A DNA stretch of 64,000 nt from Uloborus plumipes (Eukaryota > Arthropoda > Arachnida > Araneae > Uloboridae), in assembly GCA_038373865.1 (NCBI GenBank), contig JAXGGA010004754.1, positions 1 through 64,000 on the forward strand, read 5' to 3'. Positions 37,381 to 51,643 of this stretch are shown one piece after another. Each line of letters starts with the position of its first letter. The stretch's first letter is position 1. Below the pieces are notes generated by a model. It searched no databases and was not told the DNA's origin. It saw only the letters and a program-made list of their open reading frames with translations. Both the position numbers and the translations under genes were made by a program.

Positions 37381-37565
37381 AAAACACAAGTTTTGGAAAA
37401 TAATTTTCTCTTGAACATGCTTTTTGGAATTCAATTGTCCTACAGATTCTTTTTGTCTTTCTTTCTTTCTTCTTTTTTTCTTTACTTTATTGTTTTTTTT
37501 TTTTTTTTGCTTTGCTTTTGTGCGCCATACTTTTTTCGAACATCATTTTTATTTTATTACTGTTA

Positions 37566-37654
<89 letters not shown>
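37566..37654. repeat. (ATT)n microsatellite, about 29 units
   Basis: A perfect trinucleotide run of about 89 bp preceded by a T-rich tract (37440-37510). The frames of poly-Ile, poly-Leu and poly-Tyr across it are artefacts. Confidence 0.97.
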
Positions 37655-40745
<3,091 letters not shown>

Positions 40746-40765
40746 TTGGCAATAAAAATCTAGAA

Positions 40766-40890
40766 GATTTACAGTAAGAAACTAAAATTGCTCATTTTAC
40801 AGTTTATTTCTGTGCATTTTACAGTATTAAATTGAAACCTCGGCATTCAATGTTATACTGCAAAAACAACAGTTCATTTTTTGTAGTGTG
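40766..40890. repeat. ACTG-type MITE, right half
   Basis: It contains TTTACAGT and ATTTTACAG words and ends ACAACAGTTCATTTTTTGTAG, the inverted counterpart of the left end of the family. Confidence 0.6.
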
Positions 40891-41772
40891 TCACTCTTTA
40901 TATCTTAGCTGGTTTTGTCTTAGATTTAAATCTACTTTCAAGAAATAATGAAACTATGCTTATACCAAAAAATTTGAATTAAGTAGGAATTAAGTCATAA
41001 TTGTAAATGACATTTTAAAACTTTTTCCAAATTTTTTATTTTATTTTAATAAGGACAAAAATGTATAAAACAGTGTTAAAAGACATTTTTTTAATTATAT
41101 AGAAAAAAAGCATATTACATTCCAGTGAAAGACATTTCATTTATACGCAAAATAAGCCCAGTTGGGAATGATAAATATTTTCTCATGATTTATCAACTTA
41201 ATTGAAAATTCTTAACAGAAATAAAGTAAAATCCAATGCAAGTAATGTTTCGTATCTCTATTAAAACCATCGAACTAATTAAAACAAGCATGAAATTAAT
41301 TTAAGAAACAATACTTTGAACTTAAATTAGCGAAAATTAATCAAGGCTGCTTAGATACATGCAATATTAACAAGAAAAATTTCATCAAAGAAATATACTG
41401 ACTTTACGTTTCTCACGATTTTAATTCAAATTCTTAGCGCTTGAATGATTTTTCAGCGTTGGTGCCTTAAATGAAAAAGGAAAAGCTGAATATATATAAA
41501 CTAATTTCGTTCTGTGATAATTAAATGCAGGAACAAAAATGTTGTAAATTTGAATTATTTTACTAAACTTAAATTCATCTGCATGTTTAAGTTATTTATG
41601 GCTGTTACGCAGAATTAAGCAAGATAACATTTCTCATCAAATATTTGACACTAGTTTGAAACATTTGTTAATTATTTTTGTGAGAAAAAAATACATATTT
41701 GCATAAAAAGTTATGACCAGAATTTAAAATATTTGTTGAGGAATGTAAAGGTACCAAAGTTAGTAATACTAA
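40891..41772. other. AT-rich DNA, nothing recognised
   Basis: No gene or terminal repeat can be supported. Confidence 0.45.
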
Positions 41773-42478
41773 TAAACATAGTTTTAATTTTTGAGATAGC
41801 CATTTCAAGACCGACCACCGTAACTAGTATATTAAAAAGAGGAAAACGAGATACTTTCTCTTAAATATACTGCAAAAAATGAACTGTTGATTTTATAGTG
41901 TGATACTGACTGCTGAGGTTCCAATTTAAAACTGTAAAATGCACAGTAATAAACTGAAACCATCAATTTTACTGTTTCTTACTGTAAAGTAAGACATTTA
42001 ACAGTTTATTGCCGTAAAATTTAGTTGTATTTTACTATAGAAACATAGTTTTAATTTTTGAGATAGCCATTTCAAGACCGACCACCATAGCAAGTATATT
42101 AAAAAGAGGAAAACGAGATACTTTCTCTTAAATACATTGCAAAAAATGAGCTGTTGTTTTTACAGTGTAATACTGACTGCCTAGGTTCCAATTTAAAACT
42201 GTAAAATGCAGTTTATTATTGCACATTTTACAGTTTTAAATTTGAACCTCGGTTGCCAGTATTATATTGCAAAAGCAACAGTTCCTTTTTGGCAGGGTAA
42301 CAGCAGAGGTTCCAATTTAAATTTTACTGTAAAATGCACAGTAATAAACTGTGAAGCCATCAATTTTACTGTTTCTTACTGTAAAGTTAGACATTTAACA
42401 GTTTATTGCCGTAAAATTTAGTTGTATTTTACTATAGAAACTACATTATAATACTAGCAAAAGATGTTCCAGTATAAA
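41773..42478. repeat. Tandem block: ACTG MITE plus flank, period about 268 bp
   Basis: The unit starts AAACATAGTTTTAATTTTTG (41773 and 42041), includes about 100 bp of flank (GACCGACCACC, GGAAAACGAGATAC) and an ACTG MITE starting CTGCAAAAAATGAACTG. A third, partial unit returns at about 42300-42450. Because the flank is duplicated with the MITE, the array arose by local tandem duplication and not by separate insertions. Confidence 0.75.
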
Positions 42479-44048
42479 CACTGTTCGACAAAAAAAAACC
42501 TTGAAAATGCTTCTGGTATTTTGAAGGCTGATTCTTATGTAAAATGACCCCCTGAATCCGAATATGACCCCCGTTTTCCCCCATCACGTCCCAACTTTTT
42601 TTAAAACGCCCCCCCCCTTTTTTTTCATTTTTCCTTAGTTTCAGGGCTATTATTTTTTTTTGGAGGGGAAAGGAGCCTTATATTCACCAATAAATTTTTT
42701 TTGATATCAAGAGAGACTCAAAGTTTAAAATCATGAGCACCGAGAAAAAATCGGGGAACTTGGGGGGGGCGTGGCCCCCCAAAATATTTGAAAAATCACC
42801 AAAAACGATCTTTTTATTCTAGTTTCTTTAAAAAGACCTTTAAAACATTTTTTTTGGTGCAGAACCAGAGTATGGGATCCGCTCCTATGGCTCCTGGGTC
42901 AGAAAAAATTTTCACGCTGTAAAATTTTTTAAAAAAAATAAAATAATGCTTTAAAAATCGCACTTTGCACTCAAGTTTTAAAGCAGGTCTTCAGCCAAAA
43001 AAAAAAAAAAAAAAATGTGGCTGATTCTTATGTCAAATGACCCCCTATTTCCAAATATGACCTCAGTTTCCCCCCTCCACCCCCTCTTTCCAGAGAGTCC
43101 CCCCCCCCAATTCAGAGTCATTTTACTAATTCGGAGGGGAAAAGTACATTACGTAACCCGTTAACATAATTCTAAAAGGCAACAGAGGTTCAAAGTTCAA
43201 AATCATGTACATGTGTACCAAAAATATAAACTAGGGCGGTATACCTCCCCTCCCCCCCCCCCAAAAAAAAGAAAAGAAAATTCAATACTCTGATTTTTCA
43301 CAAAAAAAAAAAAAAAAGTTTAAAACGTCTCTTAGAAAAACAAGGAAAGAAGATTTTTTTTTTTTTTTGGGGGGGGGGGGTACACCGCCATAGTTTATAT
43401 TTTTGGTACACATGTACATGATTTTGAACTTTGAACCTCTGTTGCCTTTTAGAATTATGTTAATGGGTTACGCAATGTACTTTTCCCCTCCGAATTAGTA
43501 AAATGACTCTGAATTGGGGGGGGGGACTCTCTGGAAAGAGGGGGTGGAGGGGGGAAACTGAGGTCATATTTGGAAATAGGGAGTCATTTGACATAAGAAT
43601 CAGCCACAATTTTGTTTTTTTTTGGCTGAAGACCTGCTTTAAAACTCGAGTGCAAAGTGCGATTTTTAAAGCATTATTTTATTTTTTTTTTTAAATTTTA
43701 CAGCGTGAAATTTTTTTCTGACCCAGGAGCCATAGGAGCGGATCCTATACTCTGGTTCTGCACCGAAAAAAATGTTTTAAAGGTCTTTTTAAAAAAACTA
43801 GAATAAAAAGATTCTCTCTTGACCTTCAAAAAAATTTATTGGTGAATATAAGGCTCCTTTCCCCTCCAAAAAAAATATAATAGCCCTGAAACTAAGGAAA
43901 AATGAAAAAAAAGGGGGGCGTTTCAAAAAAAATTGGGACGTGATGGGGGAAAACGGGGGTCATATTCGGATTCAGGGGGTCATTTTACATAAGAATCAGC
44001 CTTCAAAATACCAGAAGCATTTTCAAGGTTTTTTTTTGTCGAACAGTG
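42479..44048. mobile_element. Foldback element of 1.57 kb inserted in the ACTG array
   Basis: The ends are CACTGTTCGACAAAAAA and its inverted copy. The arms are about 690-780 bp and the spacer about 100 bp (43264-43364), rich in A, T, G and C runs. ACTG-array sequence continues on both sides, so it is an insertion. The CACTGTTCGAC end resembles the CACTGCTCGAC end of the Tc1 copies. No clean target duplication is seen (AAA on both sides at most), and there is no transposase. Confidence 0.75.
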
Positions 44049-44215
44049 AAAACTGTAAAATGCAAGGTAATAAACCGTAAAACTAGCAATTTTACAGTGA
44101 ATTACTGTAAAATTTGCTATTTTACAGTTTGTTACTGAAAAATTAGCAATTTTTACATTTTATCACTACAAAATTATTTGTATTATATTGGAAAAACAAC
44201 ATTCATTTTTTTTAC
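44049..44215. repeat. ACTG-type MITE continuation
   Basis: Continues the array interrupted at 42478: ACTGTAAAATGCAAGGTAAT, then AGCAATTTTACAGT words, ending in a diverged ACAACATTCATTTTTTT end. Confidence 0.65.
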
Positions 44216-45767
44216 TAAAGTAAATAAACAATATTTTAATAACTGGAATTAATGCAAAGAGTGTTATTCTCAAAAACTTTCCTTTGTAAATGTCTCCAAT
44301 GTAGGCACTTTTCACTCTCAAAATGTAAAGGAATTTCAGATGCCGCAAATGCCTTCATATGTAGAGTACATTTTTTAAAAGAAGAGCTTTAGTGGGGAAA
44401 GCACTAGAATATCAATGCCTGAAACTAGGATTTTCGTTTTTGAATTTCAAAACACTTTTCGCAAAATACCAAATAATGACAAAGAAATATTTTATACTTT
44501 CAGACTTTCCTGCTAAAAGAAAAAAACAGGAATATAGCTGGAGGAAAAAACATTTCTGTTTAGAAAAGAACAAGCGAGAAGATTTTAAGCTTTAAATGTC
44601 GTTTTTGATATTTAAATTTTTTTAACTGCGCCAAGTCCATTAGTTTCAGAATACATTTTCACCAAAATAAGACTTTTCTTTAGAAACTTTGGTAAATTTT
44701 TGATTCCGACTCTCTCTCTCTGTTGATACAATTCGCTTAATGCATAGAACTGAGAGGAAGATTGTTAAAGAAATTCAATCAAAATTCTGTTGGAAATTTA
44801 TTTTATTCAAAATGCAATTTCATGCGTCGTAAATCATTATATTTTGCGTCCTTAAAACGAGCAGTTAGTTCTTGAGGCAATATGTATATTTTAAAGCTTA
44901 AAATATTTTACTTGATGAAAGAAGCTCGGCACTAAATTTTGAATCTATAAACCAATTGGTTTCGGATACATGGGAAGGAAATCCAAACTGGAGGATAGTC
45001 TAAATTCGATTGATCGTATTTTTTGGTGATACCATCAAAGTCATGTAAGTTCTGTCAGCCATTGATGTTGATTAATTATTAGAGAATCATATTTTAAAAA
45101 GTTTGCAAATATCAAAGAACATGAATAACATGCTTATATTTATAATAAATTCTAGTCGAAAAGAACCTGTAATACTTTTAAGCTTGTTCTTATGTACTAA
45201 TTGTTTACTCATTATTAAATGTGTTTACATCATAACACTATATTGATTAGTTTGATTAATCTTCTGTAATTTTTGATCAATTTTCTGCAGAATCTTTAAA
45301 TAAATAAAAAAATAAAAATAAAAAAAGAAAACGCTTATTCCCAGAAATTGTTATAACTGACGTTTTAGTCAAAACTGATTGGTTTTTATTGCACAAATCA
45401 GCCCAAAAAATTACAGCAAAGGATTTATAATATAGGATGAAGTAAACTCTCATTGTTCGCAAAAGTAGCATAAAAACATGTGAGATTGCATCATTAAAAG
45501 CCAATATACAACGCGGTGGACAGTCTAGCTATGCAATCTATTTAATTGGTATACTTTGAGATATGTCTATTTATATTAGCATTTGTTCCATTAATAATCA
45601 ACAGGATGTAGTCCTTATCAATAAGAACAATTACTTCAGAAACTATTTTTTTTACTAGCAATGACAGTTCAGATTTCCCGCAAAAACGGACAAAACGGAA
45701 CAATTTAAAAATCTTACACTCTTCTATTTTGTAAGAATCATTCAATAGTGGGAAGGTGCAGATAACC
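44216..45767. other. AT-rich DNA, nothing recognised
   Basis: No gene is supported. A short (CT)n lies at about 44711-44722. The frames at 44166-44348 and 44392-44595 have no motif. Confidence 0.45.
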
Positions 45768-46094
45768 AGGCTTTTTGGAGATGACCGCCTAAATTGGACC
45801 TCCTAAGAACAAGAGGCCTGTGTCGCTAAATATGAAGGAAAAAAAAAATACAAATTGGGCTATCGTAAGCTAAATTTAATCAGGAACCACCTTAGATTAA
45901 AGCTTCTAGAAATCGTGCTAAAAAGTTCGAATGAGTATCCTGAAGTACTTTAGTAGCGTTGAAGTACTTTTAAAAAAGTCGTAAATACCCTATTAAGTTA
46001 CTCATTTAATCACTCACTTAGATCACTCATTTTATAACACGATAAGGATAAAAGGCTTGATTGAAATTATTATCTTCAATTGGAAACTGAATAG

Positions 46095-46516
46095 ATAAAA
46101 TTTTATAAAAAAAAGTAAAACCGACTTCAAAAACGCAGCTGAAAATAGCTCTAAAAAGTAAAAAATAAATTTATTCTTTGAACACCATCGATACTACTTT
46201 TAAACATGAGTTTTGAAGTCGGTGCCGAAACAGTTAATAAAATCATTCGCACCCATTGATTGTACCATTTGATTGATTTTTCCTCTCAAACAACACTTGG
46301 AATTGATTATGAAATATTTATGGCTGTTTTTATTATGAAACATGTAACTGAAGAATGGGCACGAATGATTTTATTAACTGTTTCGGCACCGACTTCAAAA
46401 CTCATGTTTAAAAGTAGTATCGATGGTGTTCAAAGAATAAATTTATTTTTTACTTTTTAGAGCTATTTTCAGCTGCGTTTTTGAAGTCGGTTTTACTTTT
46501 TTTTATAAAATTTTAT
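46095..46516. repeat. Palindromic MITE (about 155-bp arms)
   Basis: The arms start ATAAAATTTTATAAAAAAAA followed by GTAAAACCGACTTC and end with the inverted copy. A spacer of about 100 bp separates them. Target duplication is unclear because the ends are AT-rich. It lies inside the second pogo copy. Confidence 0.75.
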
Positions 46517-46944
46517 TTTTATTTCATTCTTTTCAGTGTAAATGTATACCCGGAATAGTGTCATGTTGCCATCGTGACGCTTCATCTCACTTTATTAAAG
46601 CGTCTAAAATTTTAAGCGATTGCCACTAACAACATTTTTTTTTCTTTTTATGATTTATTTCTATGCTGATTTAATTAAAACAATTTTAAATTACTAGTTT
46701 TTTACCCGATTATGATGCTAAAACTGGCCTACAGGTTAATCCACAAAGTAACCATTTACCGCCGATTCATTAGTGCATCACTAATTTTAAAATTTAAAAG
46801 TTTATGTGATGGGAGCCTGAAAATATATTTTTTAAAAAATTGGGGTACTCAGGACTAAATATGTTCTATCAGTAAAACTGCGATTTGCATGCCGCATAAT
46901 CGTTCGACGTAGAAAGTGCATTTTTTTTTCTGCTGCTTGAAAAT

Positions 46945-47026
46945 CCACCGACTCCGTCGAGCATCGAACTTAAGCTCTTGCGAATGAGAGCCCAGCGTCT
47001 TACCGCTAGGCCACTCTATCGGCGAG
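46945..47026 (-). repeat. tRNA-derived sequence (SINE head or pseudogene)
   Basis: The minus strand contains a box A-like TGGCCTAGCGGTAAGACG and a box B-like AGTTCGATGC at the correct spacing, and CCGAT/GTCGG ends that can pair as an acceptor stem. The middle (CTGGGCTCTCATTCG) resembles tRNA-Glu(CTC). The anticodon and T stems pair poorly, so a working tRNA is unlikely. Confidence 0.5.
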
Positions 47027-47590
47027 CTACTGTGACCTAATGGACATCAAATCGCAAGTGTGTGCGCGTGAAATTTGAAATTCAATTCATGCGCAAAGAG
47101 GGTGCGCATGAACGGAATTCTGAAGATTTCCCTCAATTTCTTCAGGGTTCCGTTCTCAAACCCCGCATCAGGGGACCATATGACCACCAGGGAGGTGTAC
47201 CCTTTCCAACAAAAAAAAAATTAACAAAATCGGTCTATTCAGTAAAAAGTTATGCGTGGTCATACATAAAAAAAAAAATATACCGGTCGAATAGAGAACC
47301 TCCTCCGTTTTTTCGTCGTTTAAAAACATGTCATTTTTTATTTTTCAATTTATATCCTGTTAACAAGTTTCACAATCACGAATGTAAATTTATTGAAGTA
47401 ATCCCTATTAAACACAGTTTATAATACTGTAACAGCATTTTATCTCAGTTACAAAGTTTTAGGCATATCCTACTAGATACAAGTCTGCGAAATAATATTT
47501 TACAAGTTTTAAATACTAACCACGCCGTAACTCTAATTATATACACAGTTTGAAGACTGGTAAAACCACCTTCGAAGGTATTATTCATAA

Positions 47591-48284
47591 TAAACCTTAG
47601 AAAATTACATTTGATTACTCTCCCACAGTTGCTGAGTTAAAATTTTTAGTACATCAAAACCTATTTCAACTGAAAAATATGCATTTTCTTCCATATACTT
47701 CTTTTATTGAATATATGTGTTACAGTAATTCGAACACAATTATATATACTGTATCGGATAAGGTATAGTTTCAATACAAACTTACTGTTAACAAAATTTA
47801 AGAAATACACTTCACATCGTGGATAATTTATATACACAACGGATTCTCCCTAATTTATAACGTCTCTGGTGATTTTTGTGCGGAGTTTAAAATATTTCTT
47901 GTTATTGATAATTGGATTACACTTACTACAAACTTCATTCAAAACGAGTTGTAAAGTATCAAAATATAATTTGAATTAAGTATAACATAAACTAATGTAG
48001 AGCGGGAACAAGTAAATTGATTTTAATATTAAATTTCCAGGTGAATAAAATGTGATATATGATGAGAAGCAGCGATGTACTATTATGAAGTAGTTTTATA
48101 GAAAGCACTTGCTGTTTAGTTACAATATAAACATTTTCTCAAATTAATTTTAAGTACTAAAATGCATTAATAATTTACAGGTAAGGTATGGATGAAATGT
48201 ACTTTTTCAAATAATGTATGGGCCATATAACTTTATACTGATTAGTATGGTTTAAAACCCTTTTTAGGATATGCAGTTTTTATG
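47591..48284. other. AT-rich DNA, nothing recognised
   Basis: No feature supported. Confidence 0.4.
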
Positions 48285-48422
48285 CAATAAACTGTAAAAT
48301 TGTGGTAATAAACTGTAAAATTGCTAACGTTACAGTTTATCACTGTGCATTTTACAGTTTTAAACTGGAACCTTTGTTTTCAGTATTATACTGTAAAAAC
48401 AATAGTTTATTTTTCGTAGTGC
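48285..48422. repeat. ACTG-type MITE, single unit
   Basis: AAACTGTAAAATTG words and a right end ACTGTAAAAACAATAGTTTA followed by TTTTTCGTAGTG place it in the ACTG family. Confidence 0.6.
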
Positions 48423-48516
48423 ATAGATGTAGTGTGCGTCATAATATATGCAGTCGGCATTTTGTACAATTGCGAAAAATGTATGTTTTCTCTGAATATT
48501 ATGAGCACTGTCTTAC

Positions 48517-48521
48517 CTCTC
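48517..48521. repeat. 5' target duplication (CTCTC) of the LTR element
   Basis: CTCTC immediately before the LTR start TGTGATG is repeated right after the LTR end CACCACA at 56073-56077. A 5-bp duplication is normal for Ty3/gypsy elements. Confidence 0.8.
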
Positions 48522-50874
48522 TGTGATGTTCATCACATTTACAAGTCATTTTAATTAAAGTTTCCACTGCACCCCCCATTCTTGTCCCACGAGAAACCGA
48601 GCCCAGAAATGTGATGTCTGCAAAATGCAAATGAGTCCCGGGTTTTGTACGTACAATGCTACAACGGCTTTTACAACGACTTTTGCAATAAGCGGCATTC
48701 AGCCGGGAATTTTGAGCCCTGGTAATTGTTCCACGATCGCCAGATACTTTTAGACCAATCAGCATTCAAGGACACTGAAAGTTTTCGGCGCGTGTGAGCG
48801 CTGTAAGAAAACACTTTCTCTGGAACTTTGGCGGGCATATTACAGTGTGCTGGACATGCCACTGACTTTTTCCCGGTAGCGTTGAGCTAAAAACGTGCCG
48901 GACTTGGCATGATTTGTCGGGAAGGATCGCCCGGTGTTCGACTGGTGCTAAGAGACCTTGTTTTCCTGTCAACGACCCCCTAAGATTCACGGGGAAAGGA
49001 AGCGGCTTCTTGAAAGTGCAGGACTTTTCTTCAATCTTTTGACTTGCAAGCAAAAATTTTTGTTTTCAAAGAGAAGAGTGCCGGACGAGGTACTTGCCTG
49101 GAAGCGTACCTGGATAAGTAGCGATGCCCCTGCTCGGACGCCGACCCATCGTCATCTAGTGGCTTTGACCGGAGGCTCACCAATCGAAAGTGCGGGATTA
49201 TTCTAAATGCGTAAATATAATCCTCTTCTTTTTCCTGAGTTTCGAGTTAAGCTTCAAAACTTAGTCATTAATGCTACCCTCCTCTCATACCGATTGGTTT
49301 CTCTTATTTTTGTGCAGAAGTCAAGGCAGGATAGTAATTACTGTACTTGAAAATACCCTTTTGTTACAGAGCACAATTTGAATCTTTGGTTTTTTGAGAG
49401 CAGAATTTTGGTTTATGTGTATTTAACATACTTAAAAGGCATTTATATTACTTGCTGCGTCTCAGTTGTTTGAGAGACTGAAAATTTGTGTTGTTTGATA
49501 GCTGTATTTTTCTTGAGGTGAGAATGACATGTATTTCTTTGTCTGCAGTCGTGTTTTTCAAACATATTTTTGATATGGTGTGCCTTTCCTCATGGAGTCT
49601 TATTTGTTTTGAGAAAGCGGAAATGCTTGTCCAATGTTTACGATATAATTTCTGATGAAGATATGCGTATGTCTGCATGACTTGAGTAAAAATAAAATAT
49701 TGTAATTTTGACTCCTACAAAGATTTTCAGAGTGTTTTTATTTTTTTTATTTTTGATGAATTTGACTATTTACTGATGGATAATTTTATTGCCCTTTCAT
49801 GCTCTTCGTCAAATTCTTACGAGGGAGACTAAAGCCGGTTTCTGGTCAGGATGTTTCTATCCTCCAACCTTTCCTCGAGCGGCTCCAATCAAGGGCGTAG
49901 CTAGGGGGTGCAGCTGCACCCCCCTAGATCAGAGCCAACGGGAGGTCACTGTGACCTCCCATTTTATTTACTTTCTTGACAAACGATTTTGTCCCCTTTC
50001 ATGCTTTTTATTGTAACATGCTGGTGCAGACAAATAAGTTCTTTTAGAAATATTGTATACCATCCATTGGTTTAAGGTGTGCATGACTGAATAAAGTATA
50101 GCTTTTTTTTTTGAGATCATAATTTCTTCCTTTTTTTTGTGCAAGGAGAATTTCAAGCACTTTTTTCTCTTTCTTTCTTGCTTTTTTTTTCTGTTTTTAT
50201 TGAAAAATTTGACTTTTATGCTAATTTTTGGAAACTTTATATAAACTGCGTTATTATATCTAGTATTGATTACTTTTCAGAAAATGATAGCAAGCTTGCC
50301 TGTTTTTGAGGAGAAAATTTTTAATTTACTGAATGAAACTCAGAACTTCACTGAATGATTAAAAATTAAATAGATAAAATACAAGAATGCATACTTATCT
50401 ATGTCTACCAAAAGAGACGTGAGGCATCACGAAAATAAATAAATAAATTAAAGGAAAAAAAAAAGAAAAAAAAATAAATTAATTAAAGAAGTTCAGCCTT
50501 GCAATACTGTCTCACTGTTTTCAAATGTCATCAGCCAATTTGTATCGGATAAGAACTTTTTTGGAGGTCACAGTGACCTCCTACTGGGTTGTCACTGCTT
50601 GCACCCCCCTAACGTGAGTCCTGGCTACGCCCTTGGCTCCAATGTACGAAGCTGTGGATAACTTTATAACATCCTACATTTTATATCCTACTTTGAATTC
50701 TCAGGAACAGTTTCCCACAAATGACGTGTGCTCTCTTATCATAATGATGCTTCTAGCTTCCTACGCGTATAGATCCCCTTCGGTGGGAAGTCTGGATAAC
50801 CTGGGGGTTAATTTACAACGCGCAAATGTACTACCATGCTTGAAGAAACAATTGAACCCAATTCCCCCACCACA
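48522..50874 (+). repeat. 5' LTR (with nested hAT MITE)
   Basis: It starts TGTGATG and ends CACCACA, an imperfect TG...CA inverted pair, and is 2353 bp long. Subtracting the nested 746-bp MITE and its 8-bp duplication gives about 1.6 kb. The first 700 bp are less AT-rich than the surroundings. An AATAAA lies at 49691-49696 and may be the polyadenylation signal. The end is confirmed by the identical 32 bp at 56041-56072. Confidence 0.8.
49890..50635. mobile_element. hAT-type MITE nested in the LTR
   Basis: The exact 8-bp duplication GCTCCAAT (49882-49889, 50636-50643) flanks ends CAAGGGCGTAGCTAGG and, inward from the right, CAAGGGCGTAGCCAGG. This is a hAT signature. Near each end sits the palindrome GGAGGTCACNGTGACCTCC (about 49941 and 50564). 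The 746-bp element has no coding frame and carries C-rich runs (TGCACCCCCCT) close to both ends. Confidence 0.9.
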
Positions 50875-50879
50875 TATTT

Positions 50880-50897
50880 TGGTGAAGTGATCAGGAT
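50880..50897 (+). promoter_or_regulatory. Candidate primer-binding site
   Basis: TGGTGAAGTGATCAGG starts five bases after the LTR end, and a TGG start complementary to a tRNA CCA end is expected there. I cannot name the tRNA. Two further PBS-like words (GTGCCGAGTGACCGAAA at about 50931, TGGTTTCATGACC at about 50979) follow, separated by a repeated CCCCATCGYAACA. Confidence 0.4.
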
Positions 50898-51643
50898 TTT
50901 TTTTTCTTTTTCCCCATCGTAACAATTTTTTGTGCCGAGTGACCGAAATTGTTTTGTTTTCCCCATCGCAACATGTTTTGGTTTCATGACCAACCAGGAT
51001 GTTTTTTTCCCACCCTCCCTACCCCATTTTGACTTGTTTTCTAAAATGAAAACTTTTGCTTTTGTAATTTCTCAGTATGCGAGTGAATTGTTTTGACTTT
51101 GTGTCGAATTCATTTTGTCAAAATTTTAATTTAATGCGGAAAGCTTTTACCTTTTTGTTCATTGAATTGAAAATGAGCACACGAGTCCCAGTCATGAAAA
51201 GTGAAGCTGTTCCTGTATAGGGTCATGCCAATGGTTATTGTGAAATTTTTAAATTTGTTGTGACTATTGTTATGCAAATGCTTTTTATATGACTTGTTTA
51301 CATGTGTAAGACACAGACAAAAACACAGACAGAACACAAATGTTAATTAAATTTATGGCATGATCCCTTATTACATTATTTGTAATGCTGAATTTGAAAA
51401 TGTTACATACTTTATTTACTGAGACAAATTGGCGTAATTCTTTGTGACATAATATGAAAATTCTGTGATACATTTTCAATTTTATGTGTGTCAGGGAATC
51501 CCAAGCAGACGAAACTCATTTCCACCTTAAGTTTTTTTGGGTGTATGAGCTAGTGATAACTTTTTCTCTCCCTCGCTGCAACTCCATGTTGTGCACTGTG
51601 ATGAGAATTTGACTTTTTTCTCGCTTTGCTCACACACTTAGAC

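Larger units (their letters stand above)
45768..47590. mobile_element. Pogo-like element, second copy, degenerate
   Basis: The left end (GATGACCGCCTAAATTGGACC, then AAGAGGCCTGTGTCGCTAAA) aligns with the left end of the element at 3522. The right part (47390-47570; AAACACAGTTTATAATACTG, GTTTGAAGACTGGTAAAACC) aligns with 6930-7100 there. The middle lacks recognisable transposase and contains a palindromic MITE and a tRNA-like sequence. It is a deletion derivative with insertions. The right terminus is not clear. Confidence 0.6.

Noticed and set aside
46945..47026. Functional tRNA gene
   Set aside because: Anticodon and T stems pair poorly although promoter boxes are present; called a tRNA-derived repeat.
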